Origin: Corinectria fuckeliana
Lineage: Eukaryota; Ascomycota; Sordariomycetes; Hypocreales; Nectriaceae
DNA: 64,000 nt
Assembly: GCA_019137255.1 (NCBI GenBank)
Contig: WPDH01000255.1
Span: 49,504-113,503 of the forward strand
Reading direction: 5' to 3'
The translations under genes and the position numbers were made by a program. Of this stretch, positions 12,312 through 24,380 are shown piece by piece. Positions within the stretch are counted from its first letter, which is position 1, and every line of letters begins with the position of its first letter. A model generated the notes under the pieces. It ran no database searches. It was not told the origin of the DNA and was given only the letters and a program-made list of their open reading frames with translations.

Positions 12312-13836
12312 ATGTCGACCCTGATAGAAGCCGTGAGTCCACCACCCTCTTCGTCGTGCACATATGCTTGCTGTGGATGCCATTTGACCAGAACGGTCAA
12401 GTAGCATTGCCGCTGAGCTGACATCCACAACGACCCCGTCTGCTGACACCTTGGAAAGGACCCCGGCCTCGGCAGCGACAGTGATTTCACTGACGAAGGG
12501 CAAATACTGCTCCAGATTCCCACAAGGGGCCAATTACTAACACGCCCCGCAGAGATCTTGAGTCCACCGCATCTTTGACGTCGAGTATCTTTGAGAGCCG
12601 GTATTTTCAAGGCAGAGCTTACGCGAATCCCAAGTATGGCAGACATTGGTAAGAAGAGAGCATTGTCCAGGCCGTTTGGGCTCTGATTGACACGCTCAAG
12701 GGCACCCAATGATGAGGAACAACTTGAGGCCCTTGATCTCATGTAACATTTGCTGGGTCTCCGCTAGTGGTTGGACAGTCGTATACTGAATATTCGACAG
12801 ACATCATTGGCTAACTCTCATGCTGGGCAACAAGCTATATCTGCCACCCATTGGCAAGAATCCCCAGGTAATCCCGGGATGGCGCAACAAATCAGCGGCC
12901 ATAACTGACTTATCGATAGAAAATACTCGACATTGGAACGGGAACTGGGATCTGGGCCATGTGAGTATCACTTCAGAGTCGTGCGTCCTACAGCTAATTG
13001 TCAAAGAAATGTTGCAGATCAACTTCCCTCGGCCAAAGTCATCGCCACCGATATTACACCCACACAACCATCTTGGGTGCCGCCTAACGTAGAGTTCCAG
13101 ATCGACGATGCCCAACTGGACTGGACCTTTGAGCCCGAATCATTTGACTTTATCCACATTCGCTATATGCAAGGGTCCATCGATGACTGGGATAAGCTGT
13201 ACGGCCAGATATACAAGTTCCTTAAGCCCGGAGGTTGGTTCCAGCACATTGAGCCTGACCTTCAAATGTTGGCCCAAAATTCGAATGCGGGGGTCGACAG
13301 TGAACAGTAAGTACCGCGTCTCATGAAGAGCAACCATATCCCAATGACGCGAGAGACGCGAGACTGATCAGAACACGCCTCACTAGCGTCCTCAACCGGT
13401 GGGCTCAAGTGTTCCGAGAGGTCGGCGAGAAGATGGGACGAACAATGGACTTTGGCGACCGAAAGCTGGAAAAGCTTGCCACGGCCGCTGGATTTTCTGA
13501 CATCAACTACCAGAATCACAAGATCCCGATTGGCCGTTGGCCGCGGGACAAGAAGCTCAAGGAGCTCGGCACTTTCGTCAGCCTTTCTTTCGGCCAGGCA
13601 CTGGATGGCTTCGTCAAGCTGCCTTTGTGCGAGATCTTGGGATGGAGTCCCGAGCAGATGCAACTGTTTGCCGCTGAGATGCGTCGCACGCTCCTCAACC
13701 CAAAGAACCAGCCCACTGGCTGTGTGTATGTGCCTCTTGTTCTCTGACTAAGATGTAGCCTGGGCATGCTAACCGAATACGCGATAGCTTTAGTGTGTAT
13801 GGTCAAAAGCCGGAGACGGCTGAGAATATCCGATGA
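12312..13836 (+). CDS. SAM-dependent methyltransferase, LaeA-like/TAM type
   Basis: Nine exons, manually spliced: 12312-12332, 12459-12499, 12553-12648, 12701-12742, 12801-12867, 12920-12960, 13007-13306, 13387-13725, 13788-13836, giving 331 residues. Class I methyltransferase motif I is KILDIGTGTGIWAI, split by an intron just after it. The acidic motif II follows in VIATDIT, and a motif-IV-like region in FDFIHIRYMQ, with a post-motif FLKPGGWFQHIEPD. The upstream YxxxPNDEEQ-LDL-HH layout is typical of this fungal group, which includes secondary-metabolism regulators and many enzymes of unknown substrate. Branch sites (CTAAC or GCTGAC) precede several acceptors. The first two introns are least certain, and intron 2 appears to be GC-AG. 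No biosynthetic backbone gene lies nearby. Confidence 0.85.
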
Positions 13837-14673
13837 TGATGACCTTTGAAACTCATGCATCTCTACTTTAGAAGGGACTCGAATGCTCCTTCACGACCTT
13901 TGCTGTATGCAGCTCTGCTCTCGGCTATTTTTCATCATTTTCTTTTCCTCAAATACCGCAATTCCAAGCTCTATTCTCCCCATCGAGTAGCTATCTTTTC
14001 AACTTATAGATAATCTCGTTTTGAGCAGCTGGAGGTAGCCCCCTTCCTGCCAAATGATGACCCATATGGCGAATTGGTAAAACTGAGTTTCGAAGTGAGC
14101 TAGTTGATACTTGAGGCGAATTAACAAGAATTTCCAAGGATCATGGGAAGAGACAGTCGGGTCTCCCAACAAATAACTGGGTAGAAGGTGGTGTAAGAAA
14201 GTGGTCCAGCTGGCTGGCGATATCATTCGTAGGAGTTCGAAGCGAGTGTGCAGCCTAGAAAGAGGTACCTCTTGCAAATTTGAACATCACGACAAAGTAT
14301 GCGAGGTTATATGTGGCTAAGGCGCACTATGGTTGCCCAATCCAGATTTCCATAGATCTGCCCTCGATTAATTTGACAGAATATTGGGGTCAGTCAAAGA
14401 GTTTGAACAGGCAATAGTAAAAGGTACGTATTTCCACTCTGTTTCGAGACTAAAGCTTGAAGTAATCGGCGATAATTTCCAATGGTTAGCTGGTGTCACT
14501 CGTGCTCTTACAGTCGTACTAGTTTTCAACGGAGCAGGCTACATCGTCACTCTCCTACATATCACTATTCTTAAGCGCCGACTTGTATGATTAAGGTCTC
14601 AAGAGACTGCATCCATGAAAGCCTTTGCATATGCCGCGCCAATAAGAGCTGAGGAGTCGAGGCTACAAAATGT
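13837..14673. other. intergenic between methyltransferase and hydrolase
   Basis: No supported gene. Short frames around 14.0-14.6 kb lack homology that I recognise and lack splice support. Confidence 0.5.
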
Positions 14674-15510
14674 CTACCCTATCCACTTGTTCTGCCGTAG
14701 CCACGCTTCGCAGATCAACGGCCATTTGGAAACAGGCAAATCTTGCGTGTCAAGAGCAAAGCCGTGTGGTGCATCAGCAAAGACATGAAGCTCCACAGAC
14801 CCTCCGGCTTTCGTTATACCCTCAGAAAGACGGTAAGCGTTGGTGACAGGAACGACTGGATCGTTGTTGGAATATACGATAAATGTTGGGGGCGCCGGAG
14901 AATTGAGCTGCACGTCTGGTTGCACCGTGTCGTATAAAGCCTGCTTTTCTATAGGCGGGAGAGGCGGCTTGTTCGCAACAATGGTTCGGCCCGCAGCGTT
15001 TGTCGAAATCGGGCCATATCCTATGATAGCAAACTGGACTGCAGGACATTCTGTATCAGGAGAAGTCCATGCTTGAGGATACTTGGCAAGAAGGGCAGAG
15101 CCGAGGTGACCACCGGAAGAGAGGCCGCAGATGCCCAGTCCCCGAGGCGCAAGCCCACTCTCTCCCATCAGCTTGAGCGCACGCCTAGCGTCATCGAGAG
15201 GCGCCTGGGCACCGGTTTTTGCGGTTGGAAACCGGTGGACAAGAACAAAGGCGAAGAATCCGAGGCTGGTCAGCCACTTTGCGACGGCGAAGCCTTCACG
15301 GCCGACCATCAACTCGACATAGCCACCGCCTCCGAGAACGAGCACTCCCCGACCGTTTGGCTGAGCTGGACGGTACCCAAATAGATAGGGCCGCTCGACA
15401 TTGGTTACAACCGCGTTGTCTAGATTGCCTCCTGGCGTGTCAAGTTCAAAGGCCCCATCAAGCGAGCCGTCCTCCTCCCAAAGGGGATAATACTGGTCTG
15501 CTCCGAGCAT
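14674..15510 (-). CDS. alpha/beta hydrolase (esterase/lipase-like, intronless)
   Basis: A single exon of 278 residues without a signal peptide, so probably cytosolic. The oxyanion-hole segment LVLGGGGY is near residue 62, the nucleophile elbow GLSSG places Ser131, the acid is Asp217 in NNDPVVP, and the base is His249 in DAPHGFAL. This arrangement matches small-molecule acetyl or carboxyl esterases of the dienelactone-hydrolase/BD-FAE-like group, common in bacteria and fungi. The lack of introns among intron-rich neighbours would be compatible with old horizontal acquisition, but that is inference only. Substrate unknown. It converges on the methyltransferase gene and might act on the same small molecule, without direct evidence. 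Confidence 0.88.
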   Translation of the reverse strand: MLGADQYYPLWEEDGSLDGAFELDTPGGNLDNAVVTNVERPYLFGYRPAQPNGRGVLVLGGGGYVELMVGREGFAVAKWLTSLGFFAFVLVHRFPTAKTGAQAPLDDARRALKLMGESGLAPRGLGICGLSSGGHLGSALLAKYPQAWTSPDTECPAVQFAIIGYGPISTNAAGRTIVANKPPLPPIEKQALYDTVQPDVQLNSPAPPTFIVYSNNDPVVPVTNAYRLSEGITKAGGSVELHVFADAPHGFALDTQDLPVSKWPLICEAWLRQNKWIG

Positions 15511-16397
15511 TATGGTTTGAACAGCCAGAAATTCGGTGAAGCAGAAGGCTCAGCAGGTGTATGTGTTAAAGAGAAGCGTACCACGGAGTAGATCTGAGAG
15601 GGGAGGTTGAGGGCTTTATAGTGGATCTCGGACAGCATCGATCCGAAAGCCCGAACATTCGGAGGAATTCGACCGAGGGAGTCTTATAGACAGTCGCAAC
15701 AGAGATACGACAGTATCAAAGGACCAACGTTGCACTGAGGCAGCTATAAATACATATAAAGCACAGTATGAAGACTTTCTTCCAATGCGTTGTGAAGAAC
15801 GTATACTGAGTCAGATTCAACACTTCTTAGCTCGGATCAGTACTCGGGTTTCCAAGTCGGGGTCCTCTTAAGTAAACGAATGTTTTGTTTATTCCTAGGT
15901 CTGTCTTAGAGACTCAATTCTCTCCAGACTTGATTCTGCTCACAAGCTCTAAGGGCTTTAGCCGTGAGCGGGGTACCTCGCTGTGAAAATAAGCACGGAA
16001 TAAGATGCAGCATTTGAGGAGTTATCCCAATATATCCTGCCAGATGTAGTGATTGATCGGGTTATGGTCTATAAATATGTCAGGTAATCACTAAATAGCG
16101 ACGTCACAAATTGGCTCTGTGTGTCATATTCAACTATTACACCATTTTAGCGAAATTATGGCCTTATTGCATATTTAGTATAGTTGTCTGAGTTATAGAT
16201 AGTCTATCCAACAACGTGCATGCTCACGTGTTTAGACTTACGTCATTTACCGACGCGTCTTGAGGAGCAAGGTCGTGCACATAAACATGAACACAGACTC
16301 AATCTCTCCTCAAGACGGCCTGGGCTCTGCTTTTCTTCTCTTCTTTCCATCTCATCTAAGTACGGCTTAGGCCTCTTTCGAGCTCCTTCATTGCACC
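15511..16397. other. divergent intergenic region, hydrolase and Rtt106-like genes
   Basis: No gene supported. The centre (about 16.0-16.2 kb) is AT-rich. Promoters of the two flanking divergent genes must lie here; I cannot pick out a reliable TATA box or operator. Confidence 0.45.
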
Positions 16398-17705
16398 ATG
16401 GTGACAACCAGAGCCCAGGCGCAGGCCGACGCGACACCCTCCGCGTCTCGCCAGGAGCCTGCACAGTCCAGTCGCGTCTCCAAGTCTCGCTCGACGAAGC
16501 CATCTCGTGCCCCAGCAGTGGCAAGCCAACCTGGCCGCAGTGTCGGCGGTGGGAAGCCGCAGGCAGCCAAGATCCAGGATAAGGAAGCCAAACGTGAATG
16601 GACGGGCCAGTACTATCAAGGTGGAAGTGTCACGGACTTCAGCGGTCTAGGCTGTGGCCTTGGTACACTCATTTCGCCCCGAGTTGACTTCGTCTCTCCC
16701 TTCACCGGCGAGGGCACCCTGGAAATCATGACGGGGCTCCAAGGCTCTGGCAAAGGGAGCATCCGACTTGTTGGAGGGCCTCGCGGCGACCCTCTCAAAC
16801 CTGGATATGCACTTCCTGATATATTCATGGTGCCCATGCAGCATGTCGGTAAGCTAGAGCCTGAGCTACCAACCATCCGATATGTGAGCTGACACAGAAC
16901 AGAGCAAGTGATTGTTGTCCCCTCGAAGGGTTCAGAATCAGACGATATGTTGCAGGTGGTTGTCGTTCCTACGGCTGCGACAGGCGCCTCCGCCGCAGTA
17001 AACAAACTGCCCCAGATCATTCGTTTCGAATGGCCCGACCGAGCTGTCGACGCGGAACTTGGAGGAAAACTCGCCGAAGACTGGCCGAACAAGGAGACAG
17101 CAACCTACCTCACCATTCTACGAACCGCCTTGGATCAGCACCTGGTTGCGCTTGATAAGAAAGTCATCGTGTATGCCGATGAGCCGCAAGCCGCAGGCCA
17201 GTCGCTCATGTTCAGCTGTTCAGCGACGCTATCACCAGCCATGAACACTCTGATCACCGAAAAGCTCGAGGGTAAGATCACGACTCTTCGCTTTTGACCA
17301 GTCATTTCACGTCGCTCACCGCCGCAACCAGGTTCACTATTTTTCCTTCCCACCGGCATACTATGGCTGTCGCAAATTCCCCTCTATCTTCCGTTCAGCT
17401 CATTCACCAGCATCAACCTGGTCTTCATCCGCGATCTCGCTTCCAAGACCAAAGAAGACGACTCCCCCATTGTCGCCATGAGCGTCATGGTGTCCGCGTC
17501 GGAGCCGTTCTATGAGGCGAAGGGAGACAACCCTGGTTCAAAGATGCTATCCTTTCGTGGCATCAGAGACTTTAAGTGCATGAGAGGTAGTATCCAGAAA
17601 TACTGCAAGGCACATGGACTTGGGTCCATGAAGCTGCAACAAATGTACTACGACTATGCGGAGGGGCAGATGATGACGGGCTTTATGCCGATGGCAGACG
17701 GATAA
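16398..17705 (+). CDS. Rtt106/Pob3-like PH-domain protein (putative histone chaperone relative)
   Basis: Three exons (16398-16848, 16903-17271, 17332-17705) encode 397 residues with consistent phases and GTAAGC/GTAAGA donors. The first 80 residues are Ser/Ala/Lys-rich and disordered-looking, beginning MVTTRAQAQ. The second half contains GSLFFLPTGILW followed by LYLPFSSFTSI, and later a segment FRGIRDFKCMRGSIQKYCKAHGL. These resemble the second PH fold of Rtt106/Pob3 proteins, which bind histones H3-H4 in nucleosome assembly. The usual acidic C-terminal tail is missing, and conservation looks weak, so this may be a diverged paralogue rather than the housekeeping chaperone. Assignment is by recalled motif resemblance. 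Confidence 0.62.
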
Positions 17706-18558
17706 GCTCGGGCGGCTACTATGAACCTCGGCTATGCTATGGATGTGTAAGGTCTGTGAAGTTGCGTGTTATGTGTGTACTGAATAGTGGCTCCTATCAA
17801 GGCTGCAGTTGCTCGGTCCGTTCGAGATGGCATCTAGATAGAGAATCGAGCAAAACATTGGGATTTTATTGCAGGGTTCTATTCGGATTCTGGGAAGCAC
17901 TAGGGTCGAGTTTCCTGGTCTTGATGAACTACATCAGCACGGCAAAGCACTGCCCAAACTCCTTTGTAGCTTGGCCGAGTGAGTCGAATAGCTCCTCAAT
18001 CCCTTACCGACCATTGTCCTCATGATCTCCCGAGGCGAAAACGCTGTCAATATCAGGCGTCTATGTTCTGATTGACGAGAATGCGCCGATGCTCTAACGA
18101 GGATCCCATCTGGGACAAGGTCGGCGTAGTAGTAATCTGCCTGATGTAGATGGTACTGTTCTTGTTCTAGCTATGGCGGACACAAAATACTGGTGTAGGC
18201 TTGCTGGTATCCTGGGCAGGGACTGAATGGCCTTTTGCGAGATGGTATCCATCGGGTTTAAGTGACGGTCAAGCTTATCAATAAATTTGTGGTTCCCCTA
18301 GAGTCCTGGACGTAGACTGTGCTGATCAGTAATGACTGTAATTGTACAACGGGCCATCACGGGTTCAGTCAGGTAGCCTAATTCAACGCATGCCCCTATT
18401 TGCGACAAAAGCGGCAGCTTGATAAAGGAGCTTCGAATCGAATAGACTCACGGCCCACCTTCCGATCCCTTTCTCTAACTGATAGCATCTATTCTTCATT
18501 ATATACTACACGTTCGATAGAGCTTGGAACAGCCGAGTTTAAAATACATATCCACCCC
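17706..18558. other. intergenic, convergent 3' regions
   Basis: Nothing gene-like is supported between the Rtt106-like gene and the siderophore transporter, whose coding regions converge here. An antisense open frame continuing from 18400 to 19446 is a shadow of the transporter. Confidence 0.55.
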
Positions 18559-20502
18559 TTAGAAGACATTGCCCTTCGTCTGCCTGATCTCGGACACCTT
18601 GAGGTTCCTGATGAGAGCAACCCAGATGAAAGAGAGACACATAATGGCAGTTCCAGCAGCAAGCATGCGAGTCTGGGCATAGGCATACGCCTTCTGGATG
18701 GCGATCCGCTCAGCACTCCCCTTAGCATAGCTCAGTTGAGTCTCGATGTCCTCGTAGATGGCGGCAAGATCTCCCAGAGCAGACTCCGGAAGGTATCTGA
18801 TCAGGGCCTTCTGGAACACGTTGGTCCAGATAGTCCCCGAGATCGTATAGCCGATGGAGCTACCGGCGGTGCCAGTCACGTTGAGCATGGCAAGGGCAGC
18901 CGCAACGTGTTGATGGTCGACGGCTGCGAGCACAGCAAGCTGCATGCAGATGATGAAGACGCTGCCGCCGACGGAAATGAAGATCTGGGTCATGACGATG
19001 TAGCCGACGTATCCAGTGGGCTTTCGGAAGTAGATCATCAAGCCCTGGGCAAAAATGTAAAGAGGGAGGCCGACCCACAGGAGCCACTTGAAGTATCCGG
19101 TCTTGCGAATGCCCCAGCCGATGAAGAAGAGAAGGAAGCCGGAAATGACGCTGAAGGTGTTGTTGACGTACCCGGCCTCGGCGACGGAGAGGTAGTTGAC
19201 GACCTGGAGGAACGAGGTGAAGTAGCTGTTCCAGCAGTAGTAGGAAATCTGATAAGTCAGATCCAGAAGACAGGCGCCAACCAGGGTTCGGGATGTCAAG
19301 AAGTGGACCTTCAAGAACGGCACGGGGGCAAGGTAGACCTCGTTGAGGGCAAAGCCGACCAGCAGGAGGAATCCAACGATGATCATGGCAATGATGTAGC
19401 CTGTAGCCCAGCCGTCAGGGGCAGAAGTCGCGATGTTGAAGGGTAGAAGAAAGATGACGAGGCCAGCGGCAAAGAGGAAGACACCGAGGACTATTGTGAA
19501 TCACTGAATTAGTATCGCTTCACCATCAACCAGGGGGGGATCGCTGAAACTAACCATCAAACTCGAGGAGGTAGAACCAGATGTTCTGTGTCAGAGTTCG
19601 GCCGCTGGACTTTCTCTTCAGCAGACCCTGCTTCCTCGCCTTGCGCAGGTTGAACTTCAAGAGCAAGTACAAGGGAGCGCAGATGACGGGCATGATGAAG
19701 GCAAAGACGCCGAAGCCCCAGGCCCAACCAATGTCGTCGAGCATCTGCTCCGAAGCGTACGATCCGGCAAAGGCTGAAATCATGTAGGGAGACGACGTGA
19801 AGGCATACGCGAGGGCTCGATTCTTCAGGTTGGTGGAATCAGCCGTGAGGACGTCGATGCTGTAGATGAGACCGGTGAAGCCAACCTGGTAAAAGACCTT
19901 TTCCCCACTGTCAGCATGATGCAGAAGTTCCTGCAAAGGGGCATATTCCCGTCACTTACATTGGCGGCACAGTAGGTGGACAGGTTCTTGCTGACGGCCA
20001 TCAAGATCAAGCCCAGCTCAGAGAAAGCTACCATGAGGATGATGCCCTCGGCTCGGCCCCAGATATCCATCAACTTGGCCAAGGGAATGAAGACGGCCGC
20101 GGTCATGGAGCTCGCGATGACATCGACGACGGTCAAGAGCGAGTGCGACCCGAAGTCACTGGTGACGTAGGGCAAGAAGTTGCCAACGGTCGAGCTCTGG
20201 AAGGCGTTGAGCAGGTAGATGAACCAGATGGAGATGAAGACGCAGAGCAGCGACTTGCGCGTCCAGGCGATGGTAATGGCCTCCATGTCCTTGACGCCGC
20301 CCTGGACGTCCTCGGTTGGCAGCGCCTCCTCAGGCGGGATGTCGACGTCGTCGCGGATCCCATCCTCGGGCGACTTGCTCGCGGGGTCCTTGTTGTCGTT
20401 GGAAAAGGCGCTGATGGCCACGGGCGTGTCTGCTTCCGACGAGTTGGCGGTTGTGGACGCGGTGTGGCCGAGGCCAGGACGGAGTCTGTTTAAGAGCCCC
20501 AT
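18559..20502 (-). CDS. MFS siderophore-iron transporter (SIT/ARN family)
   Basis: Three exons (20502-19960, 19897-19555, 19490-18559) encode 605 residues, the usual SIT length. These proton symporters import ferric siderophores across the plasma membrane. An acidic cytosolic N-terminus of about 80 residues is followed by about 14 hydrophobic segments. Family-typical stretches include IYLLNAFQSST (helix 1), LMDIWGRAEG (loop 2-3), CAAN-VFYQVGFTGL-YSIDVLTAD, ALAYAFTSSPYMI and YWNSYFTSFLQVVNYLSVAEAGYV-type text late in the protein. Introns are GTAAGT-AAAAG with a GCTGAC branch, and GTTAGT-ATAG. Two perfect ATCAGATAA sites upstream suggest repression by an SreA-type GATA factor under iron sufficiency. 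The particular siderophore is not predictable. Confidence 0.92.
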
Positions 20503-20687
20503 GGTTGACTGCTGGTCGTGAAGGAACGAGGGGGAAAAGGACTCAACTGGTGTCGGACAAGAGAAACGAAGAGCTTGGGAGGGGGGAAGAAAGGGACGGT
20601 GGGATGAGCACTAGCACCCCTTGTATATGCGTAGCTACCATGCAAAGCACGCCCCGTCTGCTGGTCGTGGAAAAAGACGCATCAATG

Positions 20688-20696
20688 ATCAGATAA
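20688..20696 (+). promoter_or_regulatory. putative SreA-type GATA site (ATCAGATAA)
   Basis: A perfect match to ATCWGATAA, the known binding consensus of fungal iron-responsive GATA repressors, 186 bases upstream of the siderophore transporter start. Confidence 0.65.
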
Positions 20697-22551
20697 GATT
20701 AGATTTTTCCTTCCTCTTCGTGTTTGCTCCGATGGTGGCGACCATTCTCATCGACATCGGCACGAGCGGCAGGATAGTGGAGAAGCAGGGAACCGGGCGG
20801 ACGGTTGGCCTCGATGTGGGAATGGGCTTTCGCTTGGCAAAGGCTCCTCTCAGGACGCGTTCTGGGATGAACGCGGCCACCGGGAAACCACCAGTCATGG
20901 AAGCGGAGGATAGCTCCGTGGGGGGAGAAGGAAATCTGGGAATGGCATGGGATTGGACGGGCACGGGGTGGAACACGGCTAAGCAAGCGTAGGTAGATAG
21001 GTAATCCTGAAGGTTGTTTGTCCCAACATGACATGATCTTATCTGATCTGATTGATATGATCAACCCCCGAGGAAGGGAAAGGATGGCCGGAACAGAGAA
21101 GCTGGGAAAGGTCAAAAGAACCAGAGACGACGGCCTGAAGCCACCGAAGCCGCGGGCGACTGTGACGCAATGGGCTGACGCGACCAGAGAAAAGCTGAAT
21201 GGTTCGAGACCGGGGTTTGCATCACAAGAGCCAACGGAAGTGAACTGCGAGTGGGGGGTTCTTGTGAAGGGCCTCCTGGCCTACGTCCGTTTTTGCTTGC
21301 TTGTGCTTTGACCGGTTCGGACGGCATCTGATTACCCACATCAACATCACGCCCTCGCTGTGGGACGCTGTACTATGTAGGTAATAGCGGTAGCATCCCG
21401 TTGGACGGAGCCAGGACAGCCTAACAGAGCAGAGTAGCCCCCCCTGGGAATATCCTCCGGGGCCCATATGGATCCCTGAAGACCCCCCCGCTGGGTTCGC
21501 TTAATCAGGCTAACCCGATGGTGCTGCTCCGTAATGCGGAGTTGGTTGGCCTGAGGTCTCGTCAGCTGAAAGTGGGAAGTGGTTTCTTTCTTCACTCATG
21601 GGGTTTTGCTGCTTCGTGTGGGGGTTCCCATCTTGCAGTCCAGTGGGTTAGACCGGTGCGAGTCTCACGTTTTTCGATGAACGACCTAGTACTGTAACTG
21701 AACAGGTGGAATGAGTAAAGTGGGTGTTGGGAAAAAGAAAAAAGTGGTTAGTGGAGTGGATCATGACTCAAATGCGTAGTGGTGGTGTGTATAGCTGAGG
21801 CATATCCTTGCTGGAAGTGCTGCATGCACGCTCAGCCAACTCTTGAGGAGCACCCCAGCTGGACAACATCGGACTTGTCATCGGCATTGGCTTAAACTGT
21901 TCCTGAAACCATCGCATGCAATGCCCAAGACGGCATTCCCGAAAAGGCCGTTTTGAGAAATCCGAAACAAAAAGCTGATGATAACCACAGTGTCTTCCAC
22001 TTCATATCCGAGACTACAGTTGCGTTGCGATGCGTGAGATGAAGAGCACAGCCAAACTTGCCATCCATCTTCGAAAAGGTCCAAGTCTACAGTTTCAGTG
22101 AGGGTTCTTGCAGCTGCGCTCAAGCCACTTGGATAGTAACCCAATACAGTGAATAACGAAATGCTCATTCTCGCCCTACGCTAAATACCGCAGGCTGGCT
22201 AGCGGTATTGACATCGAGATACATCCTTTCGAGTTGGGCATCTAACTCAGCGTGTCAAGTGACGTGCCATGCTTTCCATGGCTTTCACCGGTCAACTGAA
22301 TATTCTGTCAGCTGGCCCTGATCAAGCTGGTGGCCTTTCCGCCGAAAACGAGAACTTCACGAATCGAAGCAACGCTCCGCCTGTAAGACAATGGGGGACT
22401 CTCAACTTGCCCACAAGCATCTGATGGATGACCGCCATGGTTTCTGCCAACTTCGGCACACAGCTTCCTTCCCTGTTGTAGATTGAACTCGAGCACAACC
22501 GCGGGTTAACGGACGACAAAAGATTAATCCCACTTGTAGAGTACAAAAGAG
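20697..22551. other. long upstream region of siderophore transporter
   Basis: Apart from the second GATA site, no gene or repeat is supported. Several 80-140 residue frames overlap on both strands around 20.7-21.6 kb with unrelated-looking products; I treat them as chance. Confidence 0.45.
21039..21047 (-). promoter_or_regulatory. second putative SreA-type GATA site
   Basis: TTATCTGAT on the plus strand is ATCAGATAA on the transporter's strand, about 540 bases upstream of its start. Having two perfect copies in one promoter strengthens the case. Confidence 0.6.
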
Positions 22552-22625
22552 TGATTCCGCCCGGGCTCGAACCGGGGACCTTCTCGGTGTTAACGAGATG
22601 CCATAACCAGCTAGACCACGGAACC
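22552..22625 (-). tRNA. tRNA-Val (anticodon AAC)
   Basis: The minus strand reads a full 74-base cloverleaf without intron. The acceptor arm pairs GGTTCCG with CGGAATC (one G-U type mismatch region), followed by discriminator A. The D-loop contains TAGCTGGTTA, the anticodon stem TCTCG/CGAGA encloses TTAACAC with AAC, and the T-arm carries GGTTCGAGCC. CCA is not encoded, as expected for a eukaryote. A TTTT stretch just downstream (plus positions 22545-22548) fits Pol III termination. Confidence 0.95.
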
Positions 22626-22878
22626 TCTTCAAGATGCAGTGTCGAAACGATGCTGGTTGTGGGATGACGCCAACGGCAATCATCCTAAGAGCGGTCCCGG
22701 TGGTTCCAGATGATCTGTTAGTGCCCCTACCGTAATAAGGAGCCCGTGATACTGAGTCTTGGATTTTCTTGATACTAAAAAAATAGTCCTTCATTGAAGA
22801 TAGCCTTGCAAGCACAGTCTCTTCACAGTCAGCCATCTCTGCATCATATACCCAACTCATCCGCGTCGAACACCGAAT

Positions 22879-24380
22879 TCACTTCCCTTGAGCACTGCTC
22901 AACAGTACCACCGGCTCGCCATTACTGACAGTGACGCAAATATTCCCACCATCATCAGAAGTGTAAGACCCGCCGCTAAACGCATCCTCCCACGACCCGT
23001 TCGATCTGCCAGCATCGAAACAAAACTCTCCCGAAGATCCCGAACCCCCATTAGTGGTCAGGACAACGAGGTCTCCGGCTGCACGGCTCCAACCATACGC
23101 AGTATCAGCGACATACAAATGCACATGGTCGTTCCCTCCAAGCCCTCCAGCCGTAGCCCTCGCTGATGACAGCCGAGAGATGGCTTGGTATATATCCGCG
23201 TCCGTACTGAAGCTACTGCGCCACAGATCCTCGCGATTCGCCGGGTCGGTACCGCCAGCATAGCCCTGCTCCGTGCCGTAGTAGACGATGGGGATCCCGC
23301 GAGCGAGGATCACATACGCGAGAGCATTTTTGAGAAGAGAGACGTCGTTCTTCTGGTTCAGGAACCGCGCGTTGTCGTGGTTATCGAAGAAGGTACCGAG
23401 GGCCGCAGGATCAGAGAAAGCGGAGCTGATGTCGTCGTGCATATCGACCAAGTCCTGCGATGAGCCCTTTTGCTGGTAGAAATTGTTTAGCGGGTAGTAT
23501 ATGGCGTAGTTCAACAGGCCTGGCATCAGGCTGGCATACGCGGAAAGGTATGCCGGGTCTCCGTCGAAAACCTCTCCGATGGTGTATACCCCAGCAGCAG
23601 ACGCAAAGTCGGGCCAAAAGTCCTTTTCGACGTGCTTGACGGTGTCGATTCTGACGCCGTCGAAGCTGTACTCGTCAACTAGCCAGGAGATCCATGTCTG
23701 GTACAGACTTCGGATTTCAGAGCTTTGAGTGTCGACGTCGGGAAGGCCTGCAATCCAGCAGTTCTCTACACTTGTCTGGTTCGAGTAGTCGATGGAGCAG
23801 GAGGAATGGTATGAACTGTCTTGGTTCAAGGGGTCCGGCTGGTTCTCGCTGATGGGAGACCCCATATGGTTGACAACCACGTCAACCATGACGTAGATTC
23901 CCTTCAAATGTCAGCACTTATTCTTCCAAAGACCATAGAATAAATGTACCTTGTCATGAGCAGAGCTGACAAGGCTCTTGAGGTCGTCCCCGGTCCCGTA
24001 GTTTGAGTTGACAGAGTACAGGTCCTGCGCCCAGTATCCATGATAGCCACCAGCATGATCTAGAAGATTTCAAAATCAGCCACAAAAGACTGCTAGGGCT
24101 CCCGAGATAGCAAAGGCTTACTAGCAACGATGGGGGTCATCCAGATAGCGTCAAAGCCCATTCCCTGGATGTAGTCAAGCTTTGATTCAAGCCCCTTGAA
24201 GGTGCCGCCACAGTAGTTGCTCAAGTCGCTGCACGAGTCGCCGCCGGAATCGTCACTGCTGCGGGCGATGCGATCTGTCAATGCAAAGTAAATGTTGCGA
24301 GACTTCCATGCGTCAGTGTCGGCGGATTGGGCCCGAGCCGAGAGAAGAGCCAGAGCTAACAGAGAGCGAAAGACGCCCAT
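22879..24380 (-). CDS. secreted GH13 alpha-amylase (TAKA-type)
   Basis: Three exons (24380-24122, 24059-23950, 23901-22879) encode 463 residues. It hydrolyses internal alpha-1,4 bonds of starch outside the cell. Residues 1-19 form a signal peptide (MGVFRSLLALALLSARAQS). GH13 regions are clear: DVVVNH (region I), GVRIDTVKH with nucleophile Asp209, IGEVFDG with acid/base Glu233, and FFDNHDNARF with transition-state Asp299. These positions nearly coincide with TAKA-amylase numbering. The beta-sandwich domain C is present at the end; there is no starch-binding domain. Phases close exactly, and the intron after VAS uses a GTAAGC donor. A CGG-N8-CGG site lies 236 bases upstream. Confidence 0.94.

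Noticed and set aside
18400..19446. 348-codon plus-strand frame
   Set aside because: Antisense to the siderophore transporter; its acidic, Asp/Glu/Gly-rich text mirrors hydrophobic codons on the other strand.
8413..20502. Secondary-metabolite gene cluster (permease, methyltransferase, hydrolase, transporter)
   Set aside because: No polyketide, peptide or terpene synthase, no P450 and no pathway regulator are present; the genes look independently placed.
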